From NCBI GenBank assembly GCA_947489175.1, contig CANLED010000155.1, forward strand, positions 1 through 5,901: a stretch of DNA of 5,901 nt. The letters run 5' to 3'. Below the pieces are notes generated by a model. It was not told where the DNA came from. It ran no database searches and worked only from the letters and a program-made list of their open reading frames with translations. Every line of letters starts with the position of its first letter. The first letter of the stretch is position 1. Source of the DNA: Chitinophagaceae bacterium. Its GTDB lineage: Bacteria; Bacteroidota; Bacteroidia; Chitinophagales; Chitinophagaceae. A program made the position numbers and the translations under genes. Shown in pieces: positions 1 to 5,901 of this stretch.

Positions 1-515
1 AACATGTCCATGATACCGCATTGCAATCCGATGAACTCATTTTCAGATTCCTGCGCAATTTTCGTAAGCTCCAAGCTGCTTAAGCCGCAGTTAAAAATTT
101 CATTGAAGGCAAAGGCGAAAACAGATTCCAATGCTGCAGAAGATGATAAACCAGCGCCAACGGGTATTTCAGATCGGATTACGGCATTGAAATGAGGCAG
201 TTCGAAACCCCTTTTTTTGAATGCCATTCTCACACCGATTATATAATTTGCCCAAAATGTTGATGACTTTGCTTCAGGACATTCAGTAAAAGTAACTTTC
301 TCTCCAAGGTCGTAAGCAATAAGGGTGCAACTGCCATTATCCGAAGGGGTAACGGCGATGTTGCAAAACAAATCGATTCCAGCTGGCAATACAAAACCTT
401 CGTTATAATCTGTATGCTCTCCAATCAGGTTTATTCTTCCCGGGGAGCGAAAGCATCGCGGTGTTTTACCAAACTCTTCTTCAAAAAATTCAGTCATCCA
501 TTCTTTGGCAATCAT
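1..515 (-). CDS. galK: Galactokinase, N-terminal 171 codons (3' end beyond the window)
   Basis: Galactokinase phosphorylates alpha-D-galactose with ATP to galactose-1-phosphate, the first committed step of the cytoplasmic Leloir pathway. The minus-strand frame is open from an ATG at 515-513 to the left edge. Residues 26-44 carry the galactokinase signature (GRINLIGEHTDYN followed by GFVLP), with the sugar-binding residues expected at R27, E33, H34 and D36. Residues 118-129 (PVGAGLSSSAAL) are the GHMP-kinase phosphate-binding loop. Residues 166-171 read CGIMDM, where D170 aligns with the catalytic-base aspartate. Many family members have Gln after that Asp; here it is Met. The family is usually about 380-400 residues, so a bit under half is visible. 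The start is chosen because it places the signature at the normal distance from the N-terminus; no Shine-Dalgarno is seen before it. It is transcribed divergently from the suf operon and has no evident functional link to it. The family assignment is very secure. Confidence 0.96.
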   Translation of the reverse strand, partial: MIAKEWMTEFFEEEFGKTPRCFRSPGRINLIGEHTDYNEGFVLPAGIDLFCNIAVTPSDNGSCTLIAYDLGEKVTFTECPEAKSSTFWANYIIGVRMAFKKRGFELPHFNAVIRSEIPVGAGLSSSAALESVFAFAFNEIFNCGLSSLELTKIAQESENEFIGLQCGIMDM

Positions 516-535
516 AAGTAGGTTTTAGGTAGCTT

Positions 536-543
536 CAAAGATA
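536..543 (-). promoter_or_regulatory. Candidate galK promoter -7 element
   Basis: Read on the minus strand this is TATCTTTG, an exact match to the Bacteroidetes -7 consensus TAnnTTTG. It ends about 20 bases before the galK ATG, implying a short leader. The upstream -33 (TTTG-like) element is not clear at the usual 19-20 base spacing; only a TTTT lies slightly further away. The motif match is seen directly; the promoter role is inferred. Confidence 0.4.
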
Positions 544-605
544 TCATTATCCACAAGCCTTGGGTAAAATAATTAAAAAAATTACAAAATCGATCAACAA
601 TAACA

Positions 606-629
606 CCCTTATTTAGTTACGAAATAGGG
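606..629. repeat. Imperfect inverted repeat, possible operator
   Basis: The left arm CCCTTATTT (606-614) and right arm AAATAGGG (622-629) pair over 8 bases with one unpaired T (610 as drawn) around a 7-base centre. No T-tract follows on the plus strand and both genes point away from it, so it is not a terminator. Its centre (617-618) coincides with the midpoint between the galK and sufB start codons. It could be a regulator-binding site or a weak hairpin. I do not recognise it as a known IscR, Fur or SufR box. Confidence 0.45.
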
Positions 630-690
630 AAAAATAGATTGAATCAAGCGTTTTCTAGCATTCACGTTTTTTATAACAAGCTAAATTGAT

Positions 691-698
691 GAAATTTG
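691..698 (+). promoter_or_regulatory. Weak candidate suf operon promoter -7 element
   Basis: GAAATTTG matches the Bacteroidetes -7 consensus TAnnTTTG at five of the six defined positions. A T-run (667-672) lies at about the right distance upstream for a degenerate -33 element. It would give a leader of under 20 bases before sufB. No better candidate was seen on this strand, but in such AT-rich DNA this match is weak. Confidence 0.22.
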
Positions 699-708
699 CG
701 CTTTAAAT

Positions 709-713
709 GGAGA
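709..713 (+). promoter_or_regulatory. Shine-Dalgarno-like site of sufB
   Basis: GGAGA lies 7 bases before the ATG at 721. An in-frame TGA at 715-717 sits two codons before this ATG, so no longer in-frame start is possible, and the site supports 721 as the true start. It is the clearest Shine-Dalgarno-like site in the operon; the other genes have only purine- or A-rich leaders. Confidence 0.5.
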
Positions 714-720
714 ATGACAT

Positions 721-2169
721 ATGCAAGAGGAAAATGAAGACATATTAGAACAAATTACATCGTCGGAATACAAATATGGCTTTGTAACCGATATAGAAGC
801 CGATGAAGCCCCTAAAGGGCTGAGTGAAGAAACGGTCAGGTTCATATCTGCAAAGAAAAATGAACCTAGTTGGATGTTGGAATACAGGCTAAAGTCATAC
901 AGACATTGGTTAACAATGGAAGAGCCTGTTTGGGCGAATGTTGGTTATCCCAAGATAAACTATCAAGATATTATTTATTATTCTGCACCTAAACAGAAGG
1001 TCACTTTGAATAGTTTAGATGAGATTGATCCGGAGTTGCGCAAAACTTTTGAAAAGCTTGGTATTTCTCTTGATGAGCAGAAAAGAATTTCAGGCGTTGC
1101 TGTAGATGCGGTGATGGATAGTATTTCGGTAGCAACCACGTTCAAAGAAGAACTTTCTAAGGTAGGCGTAATTTTTTGTTCAATGAGTGAGGCAGTTCAG
1201 GAACATCCTGAATTGATTAAAAAATATTTAGGTTCTGTTGTGCCGGCTACTGATAACTATTTCACGGCGTTGAATTCGGCAGTATTCAGTGATGGTTCTT
1301 TTTGTTATATCCCCAAGGGAGTTAGGTGCCCGATGGAACTGTCAACCTATTTCAGGATCAATGCAGCCAACACCGGACAATTTGAAAGAACGTTGATTGT
1401 TGCAGAAGAAGGAAGTTATGTGAGCTATTTGGAAGGTTGTACAGCCCCAATGCGCGATGAGAATCAATTGCATGCAGCGGTGGTAGAATTGGTAGCGATG
1501 GAGAAAGCAGAAATAAAATATTCTACTGTACAAAACTGGTACCCAGGAGATAAAGAAGGCAAGGGCGGTATTTACAATTTTGTAACCAAGCGTGGAATTT
1601 GTGCTGGGGCTTATGCAAAAATATCTTGGACCCAAGTGGAAACAGGGTCGAGCATCACCTGGAAATACCCAAGTGTTATATTGAAAGGCGACAACAGCAT
1701 AGGTGAGTTTTATTCTGTAGCGGTTACCAATAATTATCAGCAGGCAGATACCGGAACTAAAATGGTTCATCTTGGGAAAAACACCAAGAGCAGGATTGTT
1801 TCAAAAGGTATTTCAGCAGGAAGAAGCAATAACTCGTACAGGGGTTTGGTGAGTGTGGCTAAGAATGCGAGCAATGCAAGGAACTTCTCCCAGTGTGATT
1901 CAATGTTGTTGGGTGACAAATGTGGAGCACATACATTCCCGTATATCGAAGTAAAAAACAACACTGCGCAGGTTGAGCACGAAGCCACCACCTCAAAAAT
2001 TGGCGAAGACCAAATATTCTATTGTAACCAACGCGGAATCGATACAGAATCTGCTGTGGCATTGATCATCAACGGATTTGCAAAAGAAGTAATGAATCAA
2101 CTACCCATGGAATTTGCTGTTGAAGCACAGAAATTGCTGGCTATCAGCCTAGAGGGAAGCGTTGGATAA
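721..2169 (+). CDS. sufB: Fe-S cluster assembly scaffold protein SufB
   Basis: SufB is the core scaffold subunit of the cytoplasmic SufBC2D complex, on which Fe-S clusters are built from SufE-delivered sulfur. The 482-residue product is close to the usual 470-495. After a helical N-terminal region, the beta-helix core runs from roughly residue 170 to 420. It includes YIPKGVRCP (196-204), YLEGCTAP (236-243), STVQNWYPGD (268-277), GDNSIGEFYSVA (323-334), QADTGTKM (341-348) and CGAHTFPYIEV (401-411). By my alignment from memory to E. coli SufB, C240, C392 and E421 match Cys254, Cys405 and Glu434, the sulfur-acceptor and cluster-interface residues, so the protein should be active. The C-terminal segment (LPMEFAVEAQKLLAISLEGS, 461-480) is the conserved helical part that contacts SufC. 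As first gene of the operon it carries the only clear Shine-Dalgarno-like site. Nothing is truncated or atypical. Confidence 0.98.
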   Translation: MQEENEDILEQITSSEYKYGFVTDIEADEAPKGLSEETVRFISAKKNEPSWMLEYRLKSYRHWLTMEEPVWANVGYPKINYQDIIYYSAPKQKVTLNSLDEIDPELRKTFEKLGISLDEQKRISGVAVDAVMDSISVATTFKEELSKVGVIFCSMSEAVQEHPELIKKYLGSVVPATDNYFTALNSAVFSDGSFCYIPKGVRCPMELSTYFRINAANTGQFERTLIVAEEGSYVSYLEGCTAPMRDENQLHAAVVELVAMEKAEIKYSTVQNWYPGDKEGKGGIYNFVTKRGICAGAYAKISWTQVETGSSITWKYPSVILKGDNSIGEFYSVAVTNNYQQADTGTKMVHLGKNTKSRIVSKGISAGRSNNSYRGLVSVAKNASNARNFSQCDSMLLGDKCGAHTFPYIEVKNNTAQVEHEATTSKIGEDQIFYCNQRGIDTESAVALIINGFAKEVMNQLPMEFAVEAQKLLAISLEGSVG

Positions 2170-2196
2170 AATAATTGTAAAAAGAAAATCATCTAT

Positions 2197-2958
2197 ATGT
2201 TAAAGATCGAAAATCTTCAGGCTAGAATTGAGGAAAAAGAAATTTTAAAAGGAATTAATCTAGATATAAAACCAGGAGAAATCCATGCCATCATGGGTCC
2301 AAACGGATCTGGCAAAAGTACCTTGGCATCTGTATTGGCCGGCAGGGCTGATTACGAAGTAACAGGCGGCAGTGTTAGCTTCATGGGTAAAGATTTGTTG
2401 GATTTGTCACCTGAAGACCGTGCTAAAGAGGGCTTGTTTCTTGCGTTTCAATACCCTGTTGAGATTCCGGGCGTAAGCACAACAAATTTCATCAAGAGTG
2501 CAGTGAATGAAAAAAGAAAATACTTAGGATTAGAACCCTTGGATGCTGTTCAATTCCTAAAAACGATGAAAGAAAAAATGAAGTTGGTGGAAATCGACCA
2601 ATCGTTGTTGAGCCGTTCATTGAATGAAGGATTTTCAGGTGGTGAAAAGAAGAGAAACGAAATTTTTCAGATGGCGATGTTGGATCCCAAGTTGGCGATA
2701 CTTGACGAAACGGATTCTGGACTTGACATCGATGCCTTGCGCATTGTAGCCAATGGGGTAAATCAATTGAGGAACAAAGACAATGCCTTTCTTATCGTAA
2801 CACACTATCAGCGTTTGTTGGATTATATCGTACCAGACTTTGTACATGTTTTGTACAATGGAAGAATTGTGAAATCGGGAACCAAAGAACTTGCGTTTGA
2901 GCTTGAAGAAAAAGGATACGACTTCATCAAAGCAGAAGTAAACGAAGCCACCGCTTAA
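2197..2958 (+). CDS. sufC: Fe-S cluster assembly ATPase SufC
   Basis: SufC is the ABC-type ATPase of the SufBC2D complex. It is soluble rather than a transporter, and its ATP-driven dimerisation rearranges SufB-SufD for cluster assembly. The product is 253 residues, the normal length. Visible motifs are the Walker A loop GPNGSGKST (34-42), Q-loop glutamine Q85 in FLAFQYP, the SufC-type signature FSGGEKKR (146-153), Walker B LAILDE (166-171) with catalytic E171, D-loop SGLD (174-177) and switch histidine H203. The phrase ETDSGLDIDAL (171-181) separates SufC from transporter ATPases. It follows sufB by 27 bases in the same reading frame, with an A-rich leader instead of a Shine-Dalgarno. There are no membrane segments. 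The call is secure from both motifs and context. Confidence 0.98.
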   Translation: MLKIENLQARIEEKEILKGINLDIKPGEIHAIMGPNGSGKSTLASVLAGRADYEVTGGSVSFMGKDLLDLSPEDRAKEGLFLAFQYPVEIPGVSTTNFIKSAVNEKRKYLGLEPLDAVQFLKTMKEKMKLVEIDQSLLSRSLNEGFSGGEKKRNEIFQMAMLDPKLAILDETDSGLDIDALRIVANGVNQLRNKDNAFLIVTHYQRLLDYIVPDFVHVLYNGRIVKSGTKELAFELEEKGYDFIKAEVNEATA

Positions 2959-2982
2959 GAAAAGTAACCGTAAAAGAAGAAG

Positions 2983-4284
2983 ATGGACGCAAAGATTTTT
3001 TTTAAAGAGATATATCAGCATCAGGTAAAAGATGCCAGTAACTTGAAATCATTTCAGCAAAAAAACTGGGATGCATTCAGTGAATTGGGATTGCCAGCTA
3101 TAAAGCACGAGGAGTGGAAGTACACGAAGGTTAAGAATTTATTCAAGGATGGATTGATATATGACCAACAAGCATCATCCATAAATAAAGATGCCCTAAG
3201 TAATTTTATTTTGCCAGGAACGGAGAAAGCAAATCATGTTTTTTTTGTAAATGGAATTTATCAACCTGAGTTAACAGAAATTTCAGATTCAACAGATTTG
3301 TTGGTGATAAAAACATTGGAAGCAGCATCTGGCGATGAAGATTCAGCATTTGTGGATGCCTACCTTGGCGGAAGTTATGGCTACAATTCAGATGGCATCA
3401 ACGCACTCAATGCATCATTTTCATCAGTAGGCGCATTCATCAAAGTAAGGAAGGGCGCAGTCCTCACCCAGCCTATTGTTATCCATCACATTTCAGATGC
3501 ACAAGCTGGATTGAGGTTTAATCAGCCCCGCATCTTAATTTCCATTGAATCATTGTCGCAAGCAACCATCATTGAAACCTACAACAGGATAGGCACAAAT
3601 GAAAGCCTGACCAATGAGGTGATAGAGATTTGTGTTGAAAAAGAGGCGAACCTGCGTTACATAAAAATTCAGAATGAAGGAGCAGGTGCCAACCACACAG
3701 GAACAACGCATATCAGGCAGCTTGCAAAAGCGGTAACACATGCTGTAACCATCACGCTAAGCGGCTCCGTTGTAAGAAATAATTTGAACATGGTTATGGA
3801 TGGTGAGTTTGGAGAGAGCCACATGTTTGGATTGTATTTGTTAGATGGCAACACCCAGGCAGACAACCATACCATTGTTGACAATGCCATGCCGAATTGT
3901 TTCAGCAATGAATTGTACAAAGGCATCATGGATGGAAGTTCATCTGGAATTTTCAATGGAAAGATTTTTGTAAGAAAGGATGCACAAAAAACAAATGCCT
4001 ATCAAACGAATAAGAATATTTTGATGAGTGAAAATTCATCAGCCAATACAAAACCACAGTTGGAAATTTTTGCAGATGATGTAAAATGTTCACACGGTTG
4101 TACCATTGGAAAATTAGATGATGATGCCTTGTTTTATTTGAGAGCCAGAGGTATTTCAGAACAGAATGCCAAGGCATTGTTGCTCCATGCATTTGCAGCT
4201 GACATCCTTCAGCAAATTGAAATTGAGGAGTTAAGGGCTTATATAGATGGCTTAATTTCTGATAGATTAACATTGAGTATTTGA
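2983..4284 (+). CDS. sufD: Fe-S cluster assembly protein SufD
   Basis: SufD is the SufB paralogue that completes the SufBC2D scaffold; it is linked to iron acquisition and to the cluster-building interface with SufB. The 433-residue product is close to the family's usual 420-440. The N-terminal helical domain holds HEEWKYT (42-48), typical of SufD. The beta-helix core follows, with GLYLLDGNTQADNHT (283-297), SSGIFNGKI (320-328), DAQKTNAYQTNKNILMS (333-349) and DDVKCSHGCTIGKLDDD (365-381). C369 and H371 correspond to E. coli Cys358 and His360, the latter implicated as a cluster ligand facing SufB (alignment from memory). The start is preceded by three AAG triplets (2974-2982), a purine-rich stretch that may help ribosome binding. 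Three in-frame TAA codons (2956, 2965, 2971) separate it from sufC. A run of eight T bases falls at codons 5-7 and another at 3239-3246. Confidence 0.97.
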   Translation: MDAKIFFKEIYQHQVKDASNLKSFQQKNWDAFSELGLPAIKHEEWKYTKVKNLFKDGLIYDQQASSINKDALSNFILPGTEKANHVFFVNGIYQPELTEISDSTDLLVIKTLEAASGDEDSAFVDAYLGGSYGYNSDGINALNASFSSVGAFIKVRKGAVLTQPIVIHHISDAQAGLRFNQPRILISIESLSQATIIETYNRIGTNESLTNEVIEICVEKEANLRYIKIQNEGAGANHTGTTHIRQLAKAVTHAVTITLSGSVVRNNLNMVMDGEFGESHMFGLYLLDGNTQADNHTIVDNAMPNCFSNELYKGIMDGSSSGIFNGKIFVRKDAQKTNAYQTNKNILMSENSSANTKPQLEIFADDVKCSHGCTIGKLDDDALFYLRARGISEQNAKALLLHAFAADILQQIEIEELRAYIDGLISDRLTLSI

Positions 4285-4294
4285 TAAAACATAC

Positions 4295-5527
4295 ATGACA
4301 GAAAAAAAACCTTTTGACGTAGAGAAAATCAGGCAGCAGTTTCCAATACTTCAAAGAAAGGTAAAGGGAAAAGATCTTGTTTATTTCGACAATGCAGCTA
4401 CTTCGCAAAAGCCACAAGCTGTTATTGACGCAATCAATAGTTATTACTCAAAGTGCAACGCCAATATCCACAGGGGTTTGCACACGTTGGCAGATGAAGC
4501 AACTGCAAAGTATGAAGAGAGCAGGGTCAGCGTAAAAGAATTCATAGGCGCCGCATGGCATCAAGAAATCATCTTTACAAAAGGAACAACAGATGGCATC
4601 AATATTGTTGCCTCATCTTGGGGAAGAGCTAATTTGAATTCAGGTGATGAAATCATCATATCCACGTTAGAACACCATTCTAACATCGTTCCTTGGCAGA
4701 TGATTGCAGAAGAAAGAGGAGCAATTTTAAAAATTATACCCATAGATGATGAAGGTGTTTTAGACCTAGAAGCATTCAAAAAAATGCTCAGTGAAAAAAC
4801 AAAAATGGTCTCCATCATCCATGTATCCAATGCACTTGGAATAATAAATCCTGTTGAAGAAATCATCAAATTATCACACGAAAAAAATGCTCTTGTACTT
4901 CTTGATGGCGCACAGTCAGCAGTGCATTTGGCTATTGATGTACAGGCATTGGATTGTGATTTTTTTGTATTTTCTGCACATAAAATTTATGGTCCAACCG
5001 GTGTTGGTGTATTGTATGGCAAGAAGCATTTGTTAGAAGCCATGCCGCCGTATCAAGGTGGAGGTGAGATGATCAAAGAGGTGAGTTTTGAGAAAACAAC
5101 ATACAATGAGTTGCCCTTTAAATTTGAAGCGGGAACCCCAAATATAGGAGATGTAATTGCCATAAAAACTGCCATAGATTTCATCAAGGAAGAAGGGAAA
5201 GAAGCGATGCGCCAGCATGAAGACCACCTTTTGATGTACGCAACTGAAAAGTTGAGAACGATAGAAGGCCTGAAAATAATTGGCGATGTTTTAAACAAAG
5301 TCAGCGTAATTTCATTTGTAATAGACGGCGTCCATCCACAAGATTTAGCCATCTTGTTAGACAACCAAGGAATTGCGGTGAGGACAGGACATCATTGTGC
5401 TCAGCCACTCATGAAAAGGCTTGGCATAGTAGGAACAACAAGGGCTTCGTTTGCTGCCTACAACACCGTTGAAGAAATTGATAAGCTAGTATTGGCATTA
5501 AACAAGGCAATAAAGATGTTAAAATAA
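4295..5527 (+). CDS. sufS: Cysteine desulfurase SufS (class V aminotransferase fold)
   Basis: SufS is a PLP-dependent, cytoplasmic desulfurase that converts L-cysteine to L-alanine and holds the sulfur as a persulfide for SufE. The product is 410 residues, the usual length. Seen directly are YFDNAATSQKP (30-40), LEHHSNIVPWQ (125-135) with the cofactor-stacking histidine, DGAQ (204-207), the Schiff-base lysine K230 in FSAHKIYGPTGVG, and the catalytic C368 in RTGHHCAQP. R363 and R383 match the substrate-carboxylate arginines. The short RTGHHCA loop and lack of an extended catalytic loop mark it as a group II (SufS/CsdA) rather than IscS/NifS enzyme. CsdA is the only serious alternative and the operon argues against it. 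It begins 10 bases after sufD with no Shine-Dalgarno, suggesting translational coupling. Eight consecutive A bases (4302-4309) lie at codons 3-6. Confidence 0.98.
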   Translation: MTEKKPFDVEKIRQQFPILQRKVKGKDLVYFDNAATSQKPQAVIDAINSYYSKCNANIHRGLHTLADEATAKYEESRVSVKEFIGAAWHQEIIFTKGTTDGINIVASSWGRANLNSGDEIIISTLEHHSNIVPWQMIAEERGAILKIIPIDDEGVLDLEAFKKMLSEKTKMVSIIHVSNALGIINPVEEIIKLSHEKNALVLLDGAQSAVHLAIDVQALDCDFFVFSAHKIYGPTGVGVLYGKKHLLEAMPPYQGGGEMIKEVSFEKTTYNELPFKFEAGTPNIGDVIAIKTAIDFIKEEGKEAMRQHEDHLLMYATEKLRTIEGLKIIGDVLNKVSVISFVIDGVHPQDLAILLDNQGIAVRTGHHCAQPLMKRLGIVGTTRASFAAYNTVEEIDKLVLALNKAIKMLK

Positions 5528-5901
5528 ATGGCTGATATCAAACAAATAAAAGAAATTGAACAGACTCTTGTAGAAGATTTTTCGCTCTTTGATGAGTGGG
5601 AGGAGAAATATGAATATTTGATTGATTTAGGAAAGAAACTCGCACCACTCAGTGCTGAATTTAAAACAGAGGATTACAAAATAAAAGGGTGCCAATCGAG
5701 TGTTTGGATACATTCATCCTACAAAGACGGAATGGTTTATTTTGAAGGCGACAGCGATGCCATCATTGTAAAAGGATTGGTGAGTTTGATGATTATGGTG
5801 TTGTCTGGACAGCAACCCAAAGACATTGTAGAAGCACCATTGGATTTCATCAATCAGATAGGATTGAGCTCGCACTTGGCACAAACAAGGTCGAATGGAT
5901 T
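5528..5901 (+). CDS. sufE: Cysteine desulfuration protein SufE (3' end beyond the window)
   Basis: SufE takes the persulfide sulfur from SufS on its own cysteine, stimulates desulfurase turnover and hands sulfur to SufB. The frame is open from the ATG at 5528 to the right edge, giving 124 complete codons of a protein usually near 140 residues, so perhaps 15-20 are missing. Residues 18-31 (around FSLFDEWEEKYEYL) form the conserved N-terminal helix. KIKGCQSSVW (51-60) carries the acceptor cysteine C55, equivalent to E. coli Cys51. VKGLVSLMIMVLSGQ (81-95) and LSSHLAQTRSNG (113-124) are the later family motifs. The ATG directly follows the sufS TAA (5525-5527) in the same frame with no Shine-Dalgarno, so expression probably depends on coupling to sufS translation. 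SufU is ruled out because the zinc-ligand cysteine pattern is absent. Confidence 0.95.
   Translation, partial: MADIKQIKEIEQTLVEDFSLFDEWEEKYEYLIDLGKKLAPLSAEFKTEDYKIKGCQSSVWIHSSYKDGMVYFEGDSDAIIVKGLVSLMIMVLSGQQPKDIVEAPLDFINQIGLSSHLAQTRSNG

Larger units (their letters stand above)
516..720. other. Divergent galK-sufB intergenic region
   Basis: These 205 bases separate the two divergent start codons and must hold the promoters of both transcription units. The stretch is strongly AT-rich, with an A/T-only run around 565-580 that could favour bending or act like an UP element (inference). It contains an imperfect inverted repeat (606-629), a good -7-type element for galK (536-543) and a weaker one for sufB (691-698). 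I see no RNA gene, no convincing small ORF and no riboswitch-like architecture. Confidence 0.8.

Noticed and set aside
4..195. 63-codon plus-strand open frame at the left edge
   Set aside because: It is antisense to the galactokinase GHMP motif region, which is clearly coding on the minus strand.
239..424. 61-codon minus-strand open frame
   Set aside because: It is out of frame with, and inside, the galactokinase coding region on the same strand; the galK frame carries the family signature.
639..647. Short palindrome TTGAATCAA upstream of sufB
   Set aside because: The arms are only four bases with a one-base centre, which is expected by chance in AT-rich DNA; flanking bases do not extend the symmetry.
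1342..1770. 142-codon minus-strand open frame inside sufB
   Set aside because: It lies wholly antisense to conserved sufB core sequence, its translation resembles no family I know, and it has no ribosome site. It is a shadow of the real gene.
2170..2196. Possible internal promoter or terminator between sufB and sufC
   Set aside because: The 27-base gap is simply A-rich. It has no inverted repeat and no recognisable promoter pair.
2635..3021. 128-codon minus-strand open frame across the sufC-sufD junction
   Set aside because: It is antisense to the SufC signature and Walker B region, with no homology or start context of its own.
3953..4417. 154-codon minus-strand open frame across the sufD-sufS junction
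   Set aside because: It overlaps conserved coding sequence of both genes, and its Cys/His/Leu/Phe-rich translation is typical of an antisense shadow.

Overview
The window looks like chromosomal DNA of a Bacteroidota (Bacteroidetes) bacterium. Three things suggest this: the base composition is AT-leaning, most genes lack clear Shine-Dalgarno sites and start after A-rich leaders, and the gene order is sufB-sufC-sufD-sufS-sufE. An exact match to the Bacteroidetes -7 promoter element (TAnnTTTG) lies ahead of the divergent gene. I cannot place it below phylum level from sequence alone.

Layout: positions 1-515 (minus strand) hold the first 171 codons of a galactokinase (galK), cut by the left edge. 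Positions 516-720 are an AT-rich divergent intergenic region with promoter candidates for both directions and an imperfect inverted repeat at its exact midpoint. From 721 to the right edge, five tightly packed plus-strand genes form a SUF iron-sulfur cluster assembly operon: sufB (721-2169), sufC (2197-2958), sufD (2983-4284), sufS (4295-5527) and sufE (5528 to the edge, lacking its last residues). Gaps between genes are 27, 24, 10 and 0 bases, and I see no internal terminator.

How the genes work together: SufS is a PLP cysteine desulfurase that takes sulfur from L-cysteine as a persulfide. SufE accepts that sulfur on its own cysteine and passes it to the SufB-SufC-SufD scaffold. SufC is the ATPase that drives the conformational change, and SufB and SufD form the cluster-building interface. 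All key catalytic and ligand residues are present, so the pathway looks intact apart from the truncation of sufE by the window edge. No A-type carrier (SufA/IscA), SufU or Rrf2/IscR-type regulator is encoded here. Galactokinase is functionally unrelated and is only a divergent neighbour.

This is mostly an ordinary, well-known housekeeping region, and I found no evidence of a new biological system. The most interesting points are structural: sufS and sufE lie in the same reading frame separated by a single TAA codon, and an inverted repeat sits midway between the galK and sufB start codons.
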